From Paraburkholderia dilworthii (GTDB taxonomy: Bacteria; Pseudomonadota; Gammaproteobacteria; Burkholderiales; Burkholderiaceae): a stretch of 64,000 nucleotides of DNA. A program made the position numbers and the translations under genes. The notes below the pieces were generated by a model, which saw only the letters and a program-made list of their open reading frames with translations, ran no database searches and was not told the DNA's origin. Each line of letters begins with the position of its first letter. Position 1 is the stretch's first letter. Positions 40,912 through 49,544 of this stretch are shown here, one piece after another. The stretch lies in NCBI RefSeq assembly GCF_000472525.1, contig NZ_AWZT01000012.1:1-64000 (forward strand). Direction: 5' to 3'.

Positions 40912-42323
40912 GCCGGTCGCTCCAGAATAAGCTGGCCCGCCCGTGGCGCGAGCGTAATGTCAGTAGAGCCATCCGCAACCATCAGACTTCGCTTGCGCAT
41001 GTGCTCAACGAGCGTGCTGGACGCCAGCCCGTAACTACCGATAAGGCGCTTGCCAATCACCAGGCCCTTGTCGTTCCACTCGACCTTCGCTGAGCCCGCG
41101 ATGACGTCCTCCCGCAGTGCGACGAACAGTTCACGAACGGAGTTGGGGAGACCCTTCAGCACGTCGTCAAACCCTGCTGGCGCTTCCGGCTTTTCGCGCG
41201 TGTCGGCCGCTCGGGGAGTCGCGCGCATTACAGTCGGGTCGATCGGCTTCTGCTCCGGCGCGGGGGCCGGGTCCGGCTCTCGCGTGATACCGATGGCTTC
41301 ATGCAACGACTGCGCGCGCGCCGTGGGCGAAGCGGCCATGCGCTCAGCCGACGTGCCTGCCGATCGGGCTGGAGATGCGCCTTCCGCCGCCTGCATCGGA
41401 GTTGGCGCGGCGGCCGCCCCAGGCGGCGAAGGCGACGCAGACGGCTCCTCGACGGCCGCGTCCCCCGCTGCCGGCGCCTGCGGAGCATCTTGCGGTACTG
41501 AGGCCGCGGCTGACGGTGACGGCGGTGTTGACGATGGCGTTGACGGTGAAGCTGGCGGGGGCACCGACGCGACAACTGGCTGCAGTTCGGCAGCAACCTG
41601 TACGGCCGAGGGAACGGTATAGCTCACCGGCGCGAACACGCCCCGCTGCGCCTTCCGGTCCGACTCGTCCGCAACGTTGACGGCTTCACGCACCACCTTG
41701 TGCAAAAGGGTCTCGATGCCTTGCGGATTTGGAACTGGATTGATCGCCCCGAACGTCTCCGCAAGCACTTCGCCGTCGAGCCCGGCAAGCAGCTGCGAGC
41801 CGATCAGCACCTGCGCAAGCATGCCCGTGCGCATGCGCTCGACAGGCAGCGGTACCGGCCGGACCACGATCCGGTAGGGCGAATTTCCGAGCCACGGCTC
41901 GAGGCTGCCGTGAATCGACGGATTCCACTCGACCCGGTCAGTGTCGCGCAAGATCTGGAAATGCCGGTAAGGCTCATCGAGTCTCGAACACGTTGCGCAA
42001 AGGAATACTGCGTAGTTGTACTGCGGCTCTATCCGCCTGCGCTGCTCTGAAGGCAGGTTTGTACCGAACTTCCGCCCGCTGGCGAGCCGCATCGCGAAGA
42101 AGGCCGTTTCGATGGTGCAGCGAAATGCCCCGCCGGCGTCATGGTAAAGCTGCGGGCTGAGCGGGAGCGTAGAGAACCACGCTGCGCAACCGCGCAGTAC
42201 CGAGAGCCACTTGCGGTCAAACTCAGCCCTGTTCGGCTCGTTGGCGCACTGCGTTATCAGGTCAATACGACGCTGGTGCTGTTCCAGCAGTGCTGCCGCG
42301 CCAATTGCCGTGGGCCCGCTCAT
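40908..42323 (-). CDS. TraI_2/MobH-type relaxase-like protein
   Basis: The 471-residue product has a MobH-type N-terminal domain (LSVLRGCAAWFSTLPLS, then YHDAGGAFRCTIETAFFAMRLA). It has a long Pro/Ala-rich linker (about residues 245-360) and a C-terminal domain, LPNSVRELFVALREDVI to LAPRAGQLILERPA, as in TraI_2_C. In the usual MobH motif GG(L/F)xRHxLE the His is replaced by Cys (AFRCTIE), which could abolish nicking. It overlaps both its neighbours by 4 bases. A relaxase would nick the transfer origin; none was located. Confidence 0.65.
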   Translation of the reverse strand: MSGPTAIGAAALLEQHQRRIDLITQCANEPNRAEFDRKWLSVLRGCAAWFSTLPLSPQLYHDAGGAFRCTIETAFFAMRLASGRKFGTNLPSEQRRRIEPQYNYAVFLCATCSRLDEPYRHFQILRDTDRVEWNPSIHGSLEPWLGNSPYRIVVRPVPLPVERMRTGMLAQVLIGSQLLAGLDGEVLAETFGAINPVPNPQGIETLLHKVVREAVNVADESDRKAQRGVFAPVSYTVPSAVQVAAELQPVVASVPPPASPSTPSSTPPSPSAAASVPQDAPQAPAAGDAAVEEPSASPSPPGAAAAPTPMQAAEGASPARSAGTSAERMAASPTARAQSLHEAIGITREPDPAPAPEQKPIDPTVMRATPRAADTREKPEAPAGFDDVLKGLPNSVRELFVALREDVIAGSAKVEWNDKGLVIGKRLIGSYGLASSTLVEHMRKRSLMVADGSTDITLAPRAGQLILERPA

Positions 42324-43366
42324 GGCATCAACCCTCCGGTAAGCGCCCGGCCGACCTTGCCGACCATTGCGCCGCTCGCGTTCGCGCCACCGCCAAACAT
42401 ACCCGCGATCTTTGGAATCTCGAACGACACCAGGAACACGAAGATGGCGAGGTCGAACACGTAGCCGCTTGCCCCGGTGGTCGTTAGGCCTTTCCCGGCC
42501 GCGTCCTGGACCGCCTCGATCAGGCTATGAGTCACGAGACGCATCAGGATCGCGGCAACGACGACGTACATACCCGCGCTGACCATAAAGTCGAGCCACG
42601 TCTTGAAGTACCCCCGCGTGAAGGATGAAAAGCCGAGAGCGAATGCGATCTGCCCCATGACGACGCCGCATGCGAACTGCAACTGACCGAGGTTGATAAA
42701 GAAAACGAATACGACGGCGGTAACAGACAGAACGAGCCATGCGAACAGCAGCGGCACCACCGCGATAAGCACCCCAAAAATCGCGGTCCATCCGGCGCCG
42801 GAAAACGCCTTCACGACCGCATCGAGAATCTGCCCCGCCGCATTCCCAATGATACTCAGCGAGCTCGACATGTCGGCACCGGAGATGGTGTTCGCCAGCG
42901 ACAGGAACCATTTATAGAAGCCCGGTCCGAACTGGGCGAACTCGATATAAAACGAAGCGAAAATCCCGAGTATGCCGACCTCTTCAAAGAACCCGAGCCA
43001 TGCCATGACCGGATCTCTCGTCGCTGCGAAGCGTACAGCGGCCAGTACAAGCGTGATCACACCAAGGCCTCCTGCGAACTTGTCCGCTTCGGGCTTGATC
43101 TGCTCGCTGATCGCCACGGCCGTGCTCATCACCGACGAGAACAGCGCTGTGATCCGGTCCATCGCCTGCTTGCTACCTGCCGCAAATTCCCCCGGCTTGA
43201 CATACGAACTAGCATTAGTCGTCGCCGTGCTGCCCGACGAGTTTCCCGGTACGACCGTGCCGTCGGGAAGTACCTGCGGATCATCGGCGAATGCCGCCGC
43301 CGGCGCGGTGAGCAAAAGCAGAGGAAGCAATACGGCAGCGAGAATGCGCCTGAATTTATGCCACAT
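42320..43366 (-). CDS. trbL: TrbL/VirB6-like membrane protein
   Basis: The 348-residue product starts with a signal-type helix and AAFADDPQVL. It has five or six membrane segments (GLGVITLVLAAVRFA, GILGIFASFYIEFAQF, IFGVLIAVVPLLFAWLVLSVTAVVFVFFI, AGMYVVVAAILMRLV, DLAIFVFLVSFEIPKI) typical of the TrbL/VirB6 family. It lies between TrbJ- and MobH-like genes. It forms the inner-membrane core of the type IV secretion channel. Confidence 0.8.
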   Translation of the reverse strand: MWHKFRRILAAVLLPLLLLTAPAAAFADDPQVLPDGTVVPGNSSGSTATTNASSYVKPGEFAAGSKQAMDRITALFSSVMSTAVAISEQIKPEADKFAGGLGVITLVLAAVRFAATRDPVMAWLGFFEEVGILGIFASFYIEFAQFGPGFYKWFLSLANTISGADMSSSLSIIGNAAGQILDAVVKAFSGAGWTAIFGVLIAVVPLLFAWLVLSVTAVVFVFFINLGQLQFACGVVMGQIAFALGFSSFTRGYFKTWLDFMVSAGMYVVVAAILMRLVTHSLIEAVQDAAGKGLTTTGASGYVFDLAIFVFLVSFEIPKIAGMFGGGANASGAMVGKVGRALTGGLMP

Positions 43367-43384
43367 GGTCGGGGCCCATCCGTC

Positions 43385-44119
43385 CTAGAATCCGTAAGCC
43401 GCGCGCTCGGCTTCCTGCTGGTCGAGGAACGCCTTCGCCGATGCGGCCTTGTTCTTGTCATCTGCGTTAGACGCCGATTCCTGCTGTGCCTCCTTCTGCT
43501 GCTTGCCTGCCGCGAGTTGGAGCATGTCGCTCATCTGACTTGAGACGATGTCGAGGTAATGCGTGGTCAGTTCCGCGGTTGCCTGGGCGGTCGGAGTCAA
43601 CGCCATTTGCGACTGGAGATCCTGGCGCCGTTTCGCCAGCGACTGGATATGCGTCATCACGCTGTTGCCAGTCTGCAGAAGCTGGGTCGCCTGTTTGTCG
43701 CGCTGGTTATAAAGCGAAGCCATGTCCGCAAACCACTCGGCGTTTGACTTGCCCGATCGCGAGATCAGCGACTGCACATGGTTCAGCCATTGACCGCCGT
43801 CCTGAAGATCGCCGTAGAGATCCGTTGCCGTGCTGGCAAGCTTCTTGTACTTGTCGATGTCACCCGTAATCTCGTCGTACTGCGCTTTCATCGCGGTGGG
43901 ATCGAGGTTGGTTGCCTGCAAAATCTGGTTTGCCATCATCTGGTACTGGTAGGCGATGTTGCTGTCCTGGTACACCTCGGTCTTTATCGACTTCAAGGCC
44001 GTAATCGTGTTCTGGATCAGGTTGGTCGGGTCGATGACCGTCAACTGCGCATAAGCGGCCTGCGAAGCGAAAAACGTCAGACCGGCGGCCGCGGCCAGGC
44101 GTACAAATAGTTTTTTCAT
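43385..44119 (-). CDS. trbJ: TrbJ/VirB5-like protein
   Basis: The 244-residue product has an N-terminal signal peptide (MKKLFVRLAAAAGLTFFASQ, cut before AQLTV) and a helical mature part. This has NIAYQYQMMANQILQATNLD and LINHVQSLISRSG-type helices and a charged C-terminus (KAASAKAFLDQQEAERAAYGF). It matches TrbJ/VirB5, minor pilus proteins of type IV secretion. It starts at an ATG with GGGGACC upstream, 17 bases after the VirB4-like stop. Confidence 0.75.
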   Translation of the reverse strand: MKKLFVRLAAAAGLTFFASQAAYAQLTVIDPTNLIQNTITALKSIKTEVYQDSNIAYQYQMMANQILQATNLDPTAMKAQYDEITGDIDKYKKLASTATDLYGDLQDGGQWLNHVQSLISRSGKSNAEWFADMASLYNQRDKQATQLLQTGNSVMTHIQSLAKRRQDLQSQMALTPTAQATAELTTHYLDIVSSQMSDMLQLAAGKQQKEAQQESASNADDKNKAASAKAFLDQQEAERAAYGF

Positions 44120-44136
44120 GGTTGGTCCCCGTTGGG

Positions 44137-46599
44137 TCAGTCGAGTGTCATCATTTCTGCGAGGTAATTCTGTTTCCAGTTCTGCGCACCGGACGTGAAG
44201 TGCTTGTCCAGGATGGACTGGGCCCGGCCGTCTGACCGGAGCACGGCGAGGGTTTCCTTCGGGAAGCTCGCCTGCAGCATCCGGGTCTGCGTGGGCGTCA
44301 CCCATAGGTAATCGCGGTTCGGCACGGCGTTGGCCACCATGTCGATCTGGCTCATCGTGAGACCGAATTTGTCCCGGTACAGGTGGAGGTTGTTTTTTGC
44401 GTCGGGGTTTGGCAGATAGAGAATGTTCGGAATGTTTTCCTTAAGTACTTCGAAGTCCGCGATTCGGGCTACCTGAGCAAGCGATTGTGTCGCCATCATC
44501 AAGGTAGCGTTCAGCTTCCGGATGGTCACAGCCCACACTTCCAGCCGTTTATAGAAGCGCTCGTTCTGGAAGAAGAATCCGGCCTCCTCCACCTCGATCA
44601 CGGTGTAGCGTTTGCCATCGAGCCACTGCGCGATCCGGTAGAACGCGTAGTCCATGAAGAGCGCGGCCGCGACGGGGAAATTGTTGAACAGGTCGCCCAT
44701 CTCGATCGAGATATCGTCCGACAGCTCGAACGCATCCTCTGCGTGGTCGAAGAACCGGCCGTTTTTCTCGCCCTGTGTCCACACAGATAGCCGGTCGCGC
44801 AACTCAATGGAAAGCAGCGTATTCAGGAACGACAGCGTCCACAGTTCGGGACCATAGCCATCCCCAAGCGTCACGACCGCATCAAAAATCTCCCGCTCCT
44901 GCGGCTTGGTGCAGCGGAACGTATCGTCCTCGATCGCCATCTGCACCCACTGGGCAACATACGGATAGTGCTTCTTGTCGTGCAGCAGGGACAGTGGATT
45001 GACCGACGTGGCCGCCTCAAAGCGGCCAGTCGCGTCGATGAACCGTCCACCCGCCAACACGGTCGAAATACGGGTGGAGCGATCCTTGTCGAAGCGGACA
45101 CGCCGCGCGCCGTGGCGCCCCGTTTGCGACATCAGGAAGTTGAGCATGATCGACTTGCCCATGCCGATTGGGCCCAGCACAAGCAGATGTGATGCGCCGC
45201 CCGGGATGTGCAGATTCACGCGCTGTAGCGTCTTGTGACGCGTCGGGAGCATGGTGAGCGGGCCTGTGCGCCGGCCGGACTGCTGTGTCAGCCATGCGTT
45301 TACGTCGCTGCCTTCGGCCACGCCGCGAACCGGAGCAATGTCCGACACCGTCGCGGTCTCGACAAACTGCAATCGCCGCTGCTGGTCCCATCGGCCGGGC
45401 ATGGTGGACGCCCATGCCGCAAAGAGGTTGTCCCGCTCTATGATGACGCCGAAGCCCGCGTTACCGATCCGACCTACGACCTCACGAGTCGCATCCTCGC
45501 ATTCCTGGACAGTGTTGCCGTAGACGACCACCGACACATTGGCGAAACCGAATTGCTGGCCTTCGGCCTGTATCTTCGCGAGTGCGTTTTCTGCCTCTTC
45601 GGCGAGCGTCTCACGTCCCTTGTCGTTCTTCTGTTCTTCCTTTGCGAAGTACGCTTTGATCATCGCCCACGGGTTGAACGCGGCCATCTTGTAGAACTTG
45701 CGTATCGTGTCGACGTACCCGCTCGCCTTGCTCGTATCGAGGAAGCGGAACATTACGCAAACGTCCAGCTCCGCATCGACCTCGCCGAGCACGTCAAGCG
45801 CCGCCTCCTGGAATCCCATCCATTCCTTGACGGCCACTATCTTGGCAAAGCGCTTTCCGTACGCCGATTCGAACATCAGCATTTCGGCGCCGATCGTGAT
45901 CTCGCTCTCGGTCAGGTGAGAGTCGAGCATCGTCACCGGATATCGAACGCGCCGCGGTGGCACGGAGGGATTCGCCGACTGATGCAGGAAGGCCAGCGCC
46001 GTCTGGAGCGAGAGCCGCTTCATCCTGAGTCGCGTAACACCGCCCCTGAATGCGTCGAGAACACCTTCAAAGCGCTTGATGTCGGACGTCAACCGTTCGA
46101 GATCGAACACAAACGCGCTGCGCGCGAGCAGCGAATCCTTCAAGGCCTCGATCATGGCGATCAGCATCGACTTGCCGCCCACCGTCATGTGATAGGCGAT
46201 CTTGTCGAACACCCGGTTCACGCCGGTTTCGGGCGTAAAGGCGAGCGCGAGGGCGTGCGTGTTGCGGAAGTACTTGCCGCTGCCCACATGCCTGCGGTTA
46301 ATTTCATCGATGTGCGCATCGATGTCGGAGTTGAACTCGCCGTCTATCTTGCCTTGGACGCGCCTGTGAGAAAGCCTCCACCACGCCGTAACACGATGGT
46401 CGAAGTTCTTGCAGGCGTGGTCGAGGTTGTCGCGCGCGGCCGAGATATCGCCCACATTAGGCGTGTCTGCATCGACGCCTTCGAAGTCAAAGACGGCAAG
46501 CAGCGAGCCATCCTTGTCAAGGATAAGCTCAGGCGTCACCATCGTGGCCCAGGGGGCGACCTCCTGGATTGACCGGACGGCGAGTCTCTTTTTCAGCAT
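44137..46599 (-). CDS. trbE: VirB4/TrbE-type ATPase
   Basis: The 820-residue product is the main energising ATPase of type IV secretion. A GPIGMGKSI P-loop lies near residue 475, VIEVEEAGFFFQ (Walker B) near 670, and MATQSLAQV follows. The N-terminal half has the usual VirB4 beta-helical pattern. It overlaps the end of the VirB3-like gene by 7 bases (ATGCTGA), so the start is fixed at 46599; the upstream frame to 46662 is rejected. Length and order fit TrbE. Confidence 0.9.
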   Translation of the reverse strand: MLKKRLAVRSIQEVAPWATMVTPELILDKDGSLLAVFDFEGVDADTPNVGDISAARDNLDHACKNFDHRVTAWWRLSHRRVQGKIDGEFNSDIDAHIDEINRRHVGSGKYFRNTHALALAFTPETGVNRVFDKIAYHMTVGGKSMLIAMIEALKDSLLARSAFVFDLERLTSDIKRFEGVLDAFRGGVTRLRMKRLSLQTALAFLHQSANPSVPPRRVRYPVTMLDSHLTESEITIGAEMLMFESAYGKRFAKIVAVKEWMGFQEAALDVLGEVDAELDVCVMFRFLDTSKASGYVDTIRKFYKMAAFNPWAMIKAYFAKEEQKNDKGRETLAEEAENALAKIQAEGQQFGFANVSVVVYGNTVQECEDATREVVGRIGNAGFGVIIERDNLFAAWASTMPGRWDQQRRLQFVETATVSDIAPVRGVAEGSDVNAWLTQQSGRRTGPLTMLPTRHKTLQRVNLHIPGGASHLLVLGPIGMGKSIMLNFLMSQTGRHGARRVRFDKDRSTRISTVLAGGRFIDATGRFEAATSVNPLSLLHDKKHYPYVAQWVQMAIEDDTFRCTKPQEREIFDAVVTLGDGYGPELWTLSFLNTLLSIELRDRLSVWTQGEKNGRFFDHAEDAFELSDDISIEMGDLFNNFPVAAALFMDYAFYRIAQWLDGKRYTVIEVEEAGFFFQNERFYKRLEVWAVTIRKLNATLMMATQSLAQVARIADFEVLKENIPNILYLPNPDAKNNLHLYRDKFGLTMSQIDMVANAVPNRDYLWVTPTQTRMLQASFPKETLAVLRSDGRAQSILDKHFTSGAQNWKQNYLAEMMTLD

Positions 46600-46904
46600 G
46601 GGAGATCCTGATCGAACCCATAGGGGCGTTTGAATCGGGCCGACGACTTTGATGAGGGCCACGGCCGGTAGACATCCGCGTAGCGGTTATAGACGAGCAT
46701 GACCTGCCGCCACCACGGATCGCGCGAACTCTTCCAGCGCAGGAGCCAGTGCACCCCGATACCAACGACAAGAAATGTCGGGGTCATGCTGGCGTAACAG
46801 AGCAGCACGGTCATCGTGCCGTTGGCAATCGCGAGTCCGCGGTCGGCGCCGCCCATCTGACGGGGCAGCGAAAGACCGCGGCTGACCTTTGTCGGCTTAC
46901 GCAC
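46593..46904 (-). CDS. trbD: VirB3/TrbD-like membrane protein
   Basis: The 103-residue product starts MRKPTKVSRGLSLPRQMGGA and has two membrane helices (GTMTVLLCYASMTPTFLVVGIGVHWLLRW). It ends DVYRPWPSSKSSARFKRPYG, the typical tail before VirB4. It overlaps the pilin gene by 8 bases and VirB4 by 7. Confidence 0.75.
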   Translation of the reverse strand: MRKPTKVSRGLSLPRQMGGADRGLAIANGTMTVLLCYASMTPTFLVVGIGVHWLLRWKSSRDPWWRQVMLVYNRYADVYRPWPSSKSSARFKRPYGFDQDLPC

Positions 46905-47289
46905 AGGTGTAGCTGATGTGGAAATGGTTTTTCATGATTGGTACCGCGCATGCGGCGATGCCAATGCCGACGAAACATGTAGAAATCACCTTGACGATGG
47001 TGCTTTCAGAACTGCCGATAGCGACTGCGGCCAGGATGATCACCACGCAGCCAATGACGAAGAGCCACGGACCGCTGATGTACGCGGAGATCAGGCAGAT
47101 AGCGTCGGTTGCAGATCCCAGGTCGTCCAGACTCACCGCCGACGCAAACGGCGCAAATCCCGCGAGGACGGCGGCGACCAGGGTGGTGCGCAATTCGCGG
47201 CGCGTCAGGAATCTGGACCAGATGAACTGACGCATAGCGTCCACGCGCGTGCGAGCGGTCGCGAAAAACTGTGAGACGTACTTCTTCAT
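46897..47289 (-). CDS. trbC: VirB2/TrbC-like pilin
   Basis: The 130-residue product has a basic N-terminus and a signal-type helix (TTLVAAVLAGFAPFASAVS). Then come the two hydrophobic segments of a TrbC/VirB2 pilin (AICLISAYISGPWLFVIGCVVIILAAVAIG and ISTCFVGIGIAACAVPIM). It should form the pilus of the conjugation apparatus. The overlap with the VirB3-like gene and the position after VirB11 follow the trb order. Confidence 0.8.
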   Translation of the reverse strand: MKKYVSQFFATARTRVDAMRQFIWSRFLTRRELRTTLVAAVLAGFAPFASAVSLDDLGSATDAICLISAYISGPWLFVIGCVVIILAAVAIGSSESTIVKVISTCFVGIGIAACAVPIMKNHFHISYTCA

Positions 47290-47306
47290 GCAATCACTCC
47301 GGTAAG

Positions 47307-48356
47307 TTAAAAAACGCGATTGAGGATGTAATCCCCGTTCTGAAAGCCCTTGATCTCGACGATCTCGGATACGTGGCGCAACTCGCCTGAGCGGCGAAGA
47401 TGGATGACGTAATGGAAGCAGTCCGCGATAGCCTTGCGCATGTCCGCGAGCTCCCAGCGACTACCCGTCGGGATGCCCAGCATGGCGAGGCTCTCGAGCC
47501 GGCTGAGCCCGCCGCGGGCGTCGTTCGAGTGGATGGATCCGAGGCCACCATCGTGACCGGTGCTCAGCGCCTGGATAAAGTCGTACGCTTCGCCGCCACG
47601 CACTTCACCAACGATGATGCGATCCGGTCGGAACCGCAGGCAAAGCGCCACGAGCGCCTGGGTCGTGACACCTTTGTCCGGATTCGAGAGCAGGCGCACC
47701 AGGTTGGGCACGCGCAGCTTCAGTTCCATCGTGTCTTCGATGCTGATGACGCGCTCGTCGGCCGGTATATCTGCACCTAGCGCGTTAAGAAACGTCGTCT
47801 TACCGGTCGAGGTGCCGCCCGCAACGAGGATGTTCTTGCGCCGGATGACAAGCTGGCGAACCGCTTCCATGAGCGCTTCGTTTTCGATGCCAGGATGAAA
47901 GAGGTCGTCGTCGTTGCGCTGGCTGCGTGCATTTACGCGGGAGAACGCCCCCATCGCGACGTAGTCCTGCAAAGAGAGGTTCGATTCGCGGTGCTTTCGA
48001 ATCGACAGCGCATGGCCGTCGATCGCGGTCGGCCTCATCACGGCGGCGATTCGCAGGCCCTTGTGACCCGCGTTGATGATGCCTTGTGAGGTTCCTGCAC
48101 GCGCTGACTTCTCGACGGACGCGGCCAATGACAGGATCGCGCCATTGAGGGTCGCCTGGTTAAGAACCAGAGGGAGCCGATGCATGGCCCCGCGCCGCTC
48201 GACCCAGATGCTGTCGAAATTGTTGATCATGATTTCGGCAACGTCGGGCGCTTCGAACTGTTCGCGCAACGGAAGAACAGACTCGAAGAACATCCGCACC
48301 GCGCTCTCCTCGAGCGGGCGCACCTTGAGCAGGGGATTTTCGGTATCGTAAGACAT
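47307..48356 (-). CDS. trbB: VirB11/TrbB-type traffic ATPase
   Basis: The 349-residue product starts MSYDTENPLLKVRPLEESAV. It has the P-loop GGTSTGKTTF near residue 180, then VISIEDTMELKLR, RPDRIIVGEVRGGEAYDFIQ and LGSIHSNDARGGLSRLE, the Walker B, Asp and His boxes of VirB11. It assembles as a hexameric ring at the base of the type IV channel. It heads the trb-like operon, with the pilin gene following after 17 bases. Confidence 0.9.
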   Translation of the reverse strand: MSYDTENPLLKVRPLEESAVRMFFESVLPLREQFEAPDVAEIMINNFDSIWVERRGAMHRLPLVLNQATLNGAILSLAASVEKSARAGTSQGIINAGHKGLRIAAVMRPTAIDGHALSIRKHRESNLSLQDYVAMGAFSRVNARSQRNDDDLFHPGIENEALMEAVRQLVIRRKNILVAGGTSTGKTTFLNALGADIPADERVISIEDTMELKLRVPNLVRLLSNPDKGVTTQALVALCLRFRPDRIIVGEVRGGEAYDFIQALSTGHDGGLGSIHSNDARGGLSRLESLAMLGIPTGSRWELADMRKAIADCFHYVIHLRRSGELRHVSEIVEIKGFQNGDYILNRVF

Positions 48357-48610
48357 GCTGCTATTGTTCAGACTGGCTGCTCGCGCGGCGCACGGAAAGA
48401 AGCATGAAATGAGACAGCTTTCGCGCGCGGCGAACTTTCGTCGCTGAACAACCATAGACCCCCAACGGGGTGTGGACCCCGGCCCGCGGCCGGACAGCCG
48501 GCTTACGGTCTTAAGTCAGAAAGACCCCCATAATCGTCTAGCTTTTGACTCCCTTGCGAACAGAACCGCCTGTATGGAATCTGACTTCGCACCGTTTAAT
48601 GTTCCGCTTG
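48357..48610. promoter_or_regulatory. Divergent region upstream of trbB
   Basis: These 254 bases separate the divergent genes trbB (minus) and 48611 (plus) and should hold the promoters of both. Hairpin-prone GC runs occur around 48467-48515. No exact -35/-10 pair could be fixed. Confidence 0.4.
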
Positions 48611-49078
48611 ATGACGAGAAACATTCACTACTCGCGACGCTCTCACGTGACCAATGCGCGCCGGGGCAAGACGCTATTGCTGCCAATGCCTCGCGCGGCG
48701 GCGGATGAACTCTCTCTTCAGATTCACCTTGCGCTCGATGCCATGCGGCGTGGAAAAGGGAATGTGAGCACCGCCCAGACCCTGTGCCAGGCGATGATCC
48801 TCGTTGGTCTGTTGGCCGATCTGGGGTACGGTGACGTAACAGTTGAGCAGATGCGTAGCGCCGAGACCGTTATCTCGGAAGCGTTCGATCGGGGGCGCGA
48901 GTCGGGCGTCTGGCTGCTCGACGACGACGGCTTCATGCAGTTCGCCCTGATCGCGACCATGTACGACGAGCAGCTCCGGCGCGCACCCATGTCGGCGATG
49001 GCCGAGGCGAGCAACCGTCTTGACCGGTTCCGTCAGGGCGAGCCGTTTGATGCGCGGGCTTCTCGTCAGCGCCAGTAA
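48611..49078 (+). CDS. Hypothetical protein divergent from trbB
   Basis: The 155-residue product starts MTRNIHYSRRSHVTNARRG with a basic N-terminus. It continues with helices: DELSLQIHLALDAMRRGKGN, AMILVGLLADLGYGDVTVEQ and a C-terminal QFALIATMYDEQLRRAPMS. This could be a DNA-binding regulator, judged from the basic start and the divergent position. No family is recognised. No strong ribosome binding site is present. Confidence 0.5.
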   Translation: MTRNIHYSRRSHVTNARRGKTLLLPMPRAAADELSLQIHLALDAMRRGKGNVSTAQTLCQAMILVGLLADLGYGDVTVEQMRSAETVISEAFDRGRESGVWLLDDDGFMQFALIATMYDEQLRRAPMSAMAEASNRLDRFRQGEPFDARASRQRQ

Positions 49079-49325
49079 GTCGCAGATCAAAGCGCGAAGA
49101 CCCAACACTCAAAGGTCGGCATCGCCGCTCGCAGGTCTGACGGCCTATGGACTCGCTGAGGCCCTGCAGGCTTTTTCGCGAATGCAAGGCAAAGCCTGGA
49201 ACTCGGCGTATCTTTTGGCTGCAATTTCACTTATGCCATTAGAGGAGATTTATGACGTATGGACGATACCCTCGCAGATTGTTGCGCCCTGTGAATTAAT
49301 AGCGTCCATCTTCGCTCTCGGATAG
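49050..49325 (+). CDS. Doubtful small gene after 48611
   Basis: A 91-residue frame (MRGLLVSASKSQIKARRPNT) overlaps the end of the previous gene by 29 bases. The part from about residue 30 (LTAYGLAEALQAFSRMQGKAWNSAYLLAAISLMPL) looks protein-like, but the ribosome binding site and start are unclear. It may be a real downstream partner or a chance frame. Confidence 0.3.
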   Translation: MRGLLVSASKSQIKARRPNTQRSASPLAGLTAYGLAEALQAFSRMQGKAWNSAYLLAAISLMPLEEIYDVWTIPSQIVAPCELIASIFALG

Positions 49326-49345
49326 TTTTTCCGTTACGACAAGTG

Positions 49346-49374
49346 AAAAAGGACCGTTAGCCGGCTAACGGTCC
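49346..49374 (-). terminator. Perfect 24-base palindrome with T-run (second terminator)
   Basis: GGACCGTTAGCC|GGCTAACGGTCC is a perfect palindrome at 49351-49374, followed on the minus strand by five T. It lies 110 bases beyond the first terminator at 49485-49513 and could act as a back-up terminator or an operator. Confidence 0.6.
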
Positions 49375-49484
49375 TCACTAAAGGGAAGAGCCAGCTTTCC
49401 CTTGCCCAGCAACGCTTCCAAGCTAGCGCTTGCCGTGACTGACCTTGTAATTTATGGAACCGGCTCGAATTCCGAGCCCCAAGG

Positions 49485-49513
49485 CAAAAAAACCCGGCTG
49501 CAGGAGCCGGGTT
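49485..49513 (-). terminator. Rho-independent terminator after the metallopeptidase gene
   Basis: On the minus strand AACCCGGCT-CCTGC-AGCCGGGTT forms a hairpin followed by T-rich sequence. It begins 31 bases after the stop of the gene at 49545-50795 and ends the MoxR-type operon. Confidence 0.75.
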
Positions 49514-49544
49514 GGGTTCACGAGAATGGGCGAAGGCAAAGCCA

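Noticed and set aside
45235-46572. Plus-strand frame of 445 codons inside the VirB4-like gene
   Set aside because: It is antisense to a strongly supported ATPase gene and has no plausible start signal.
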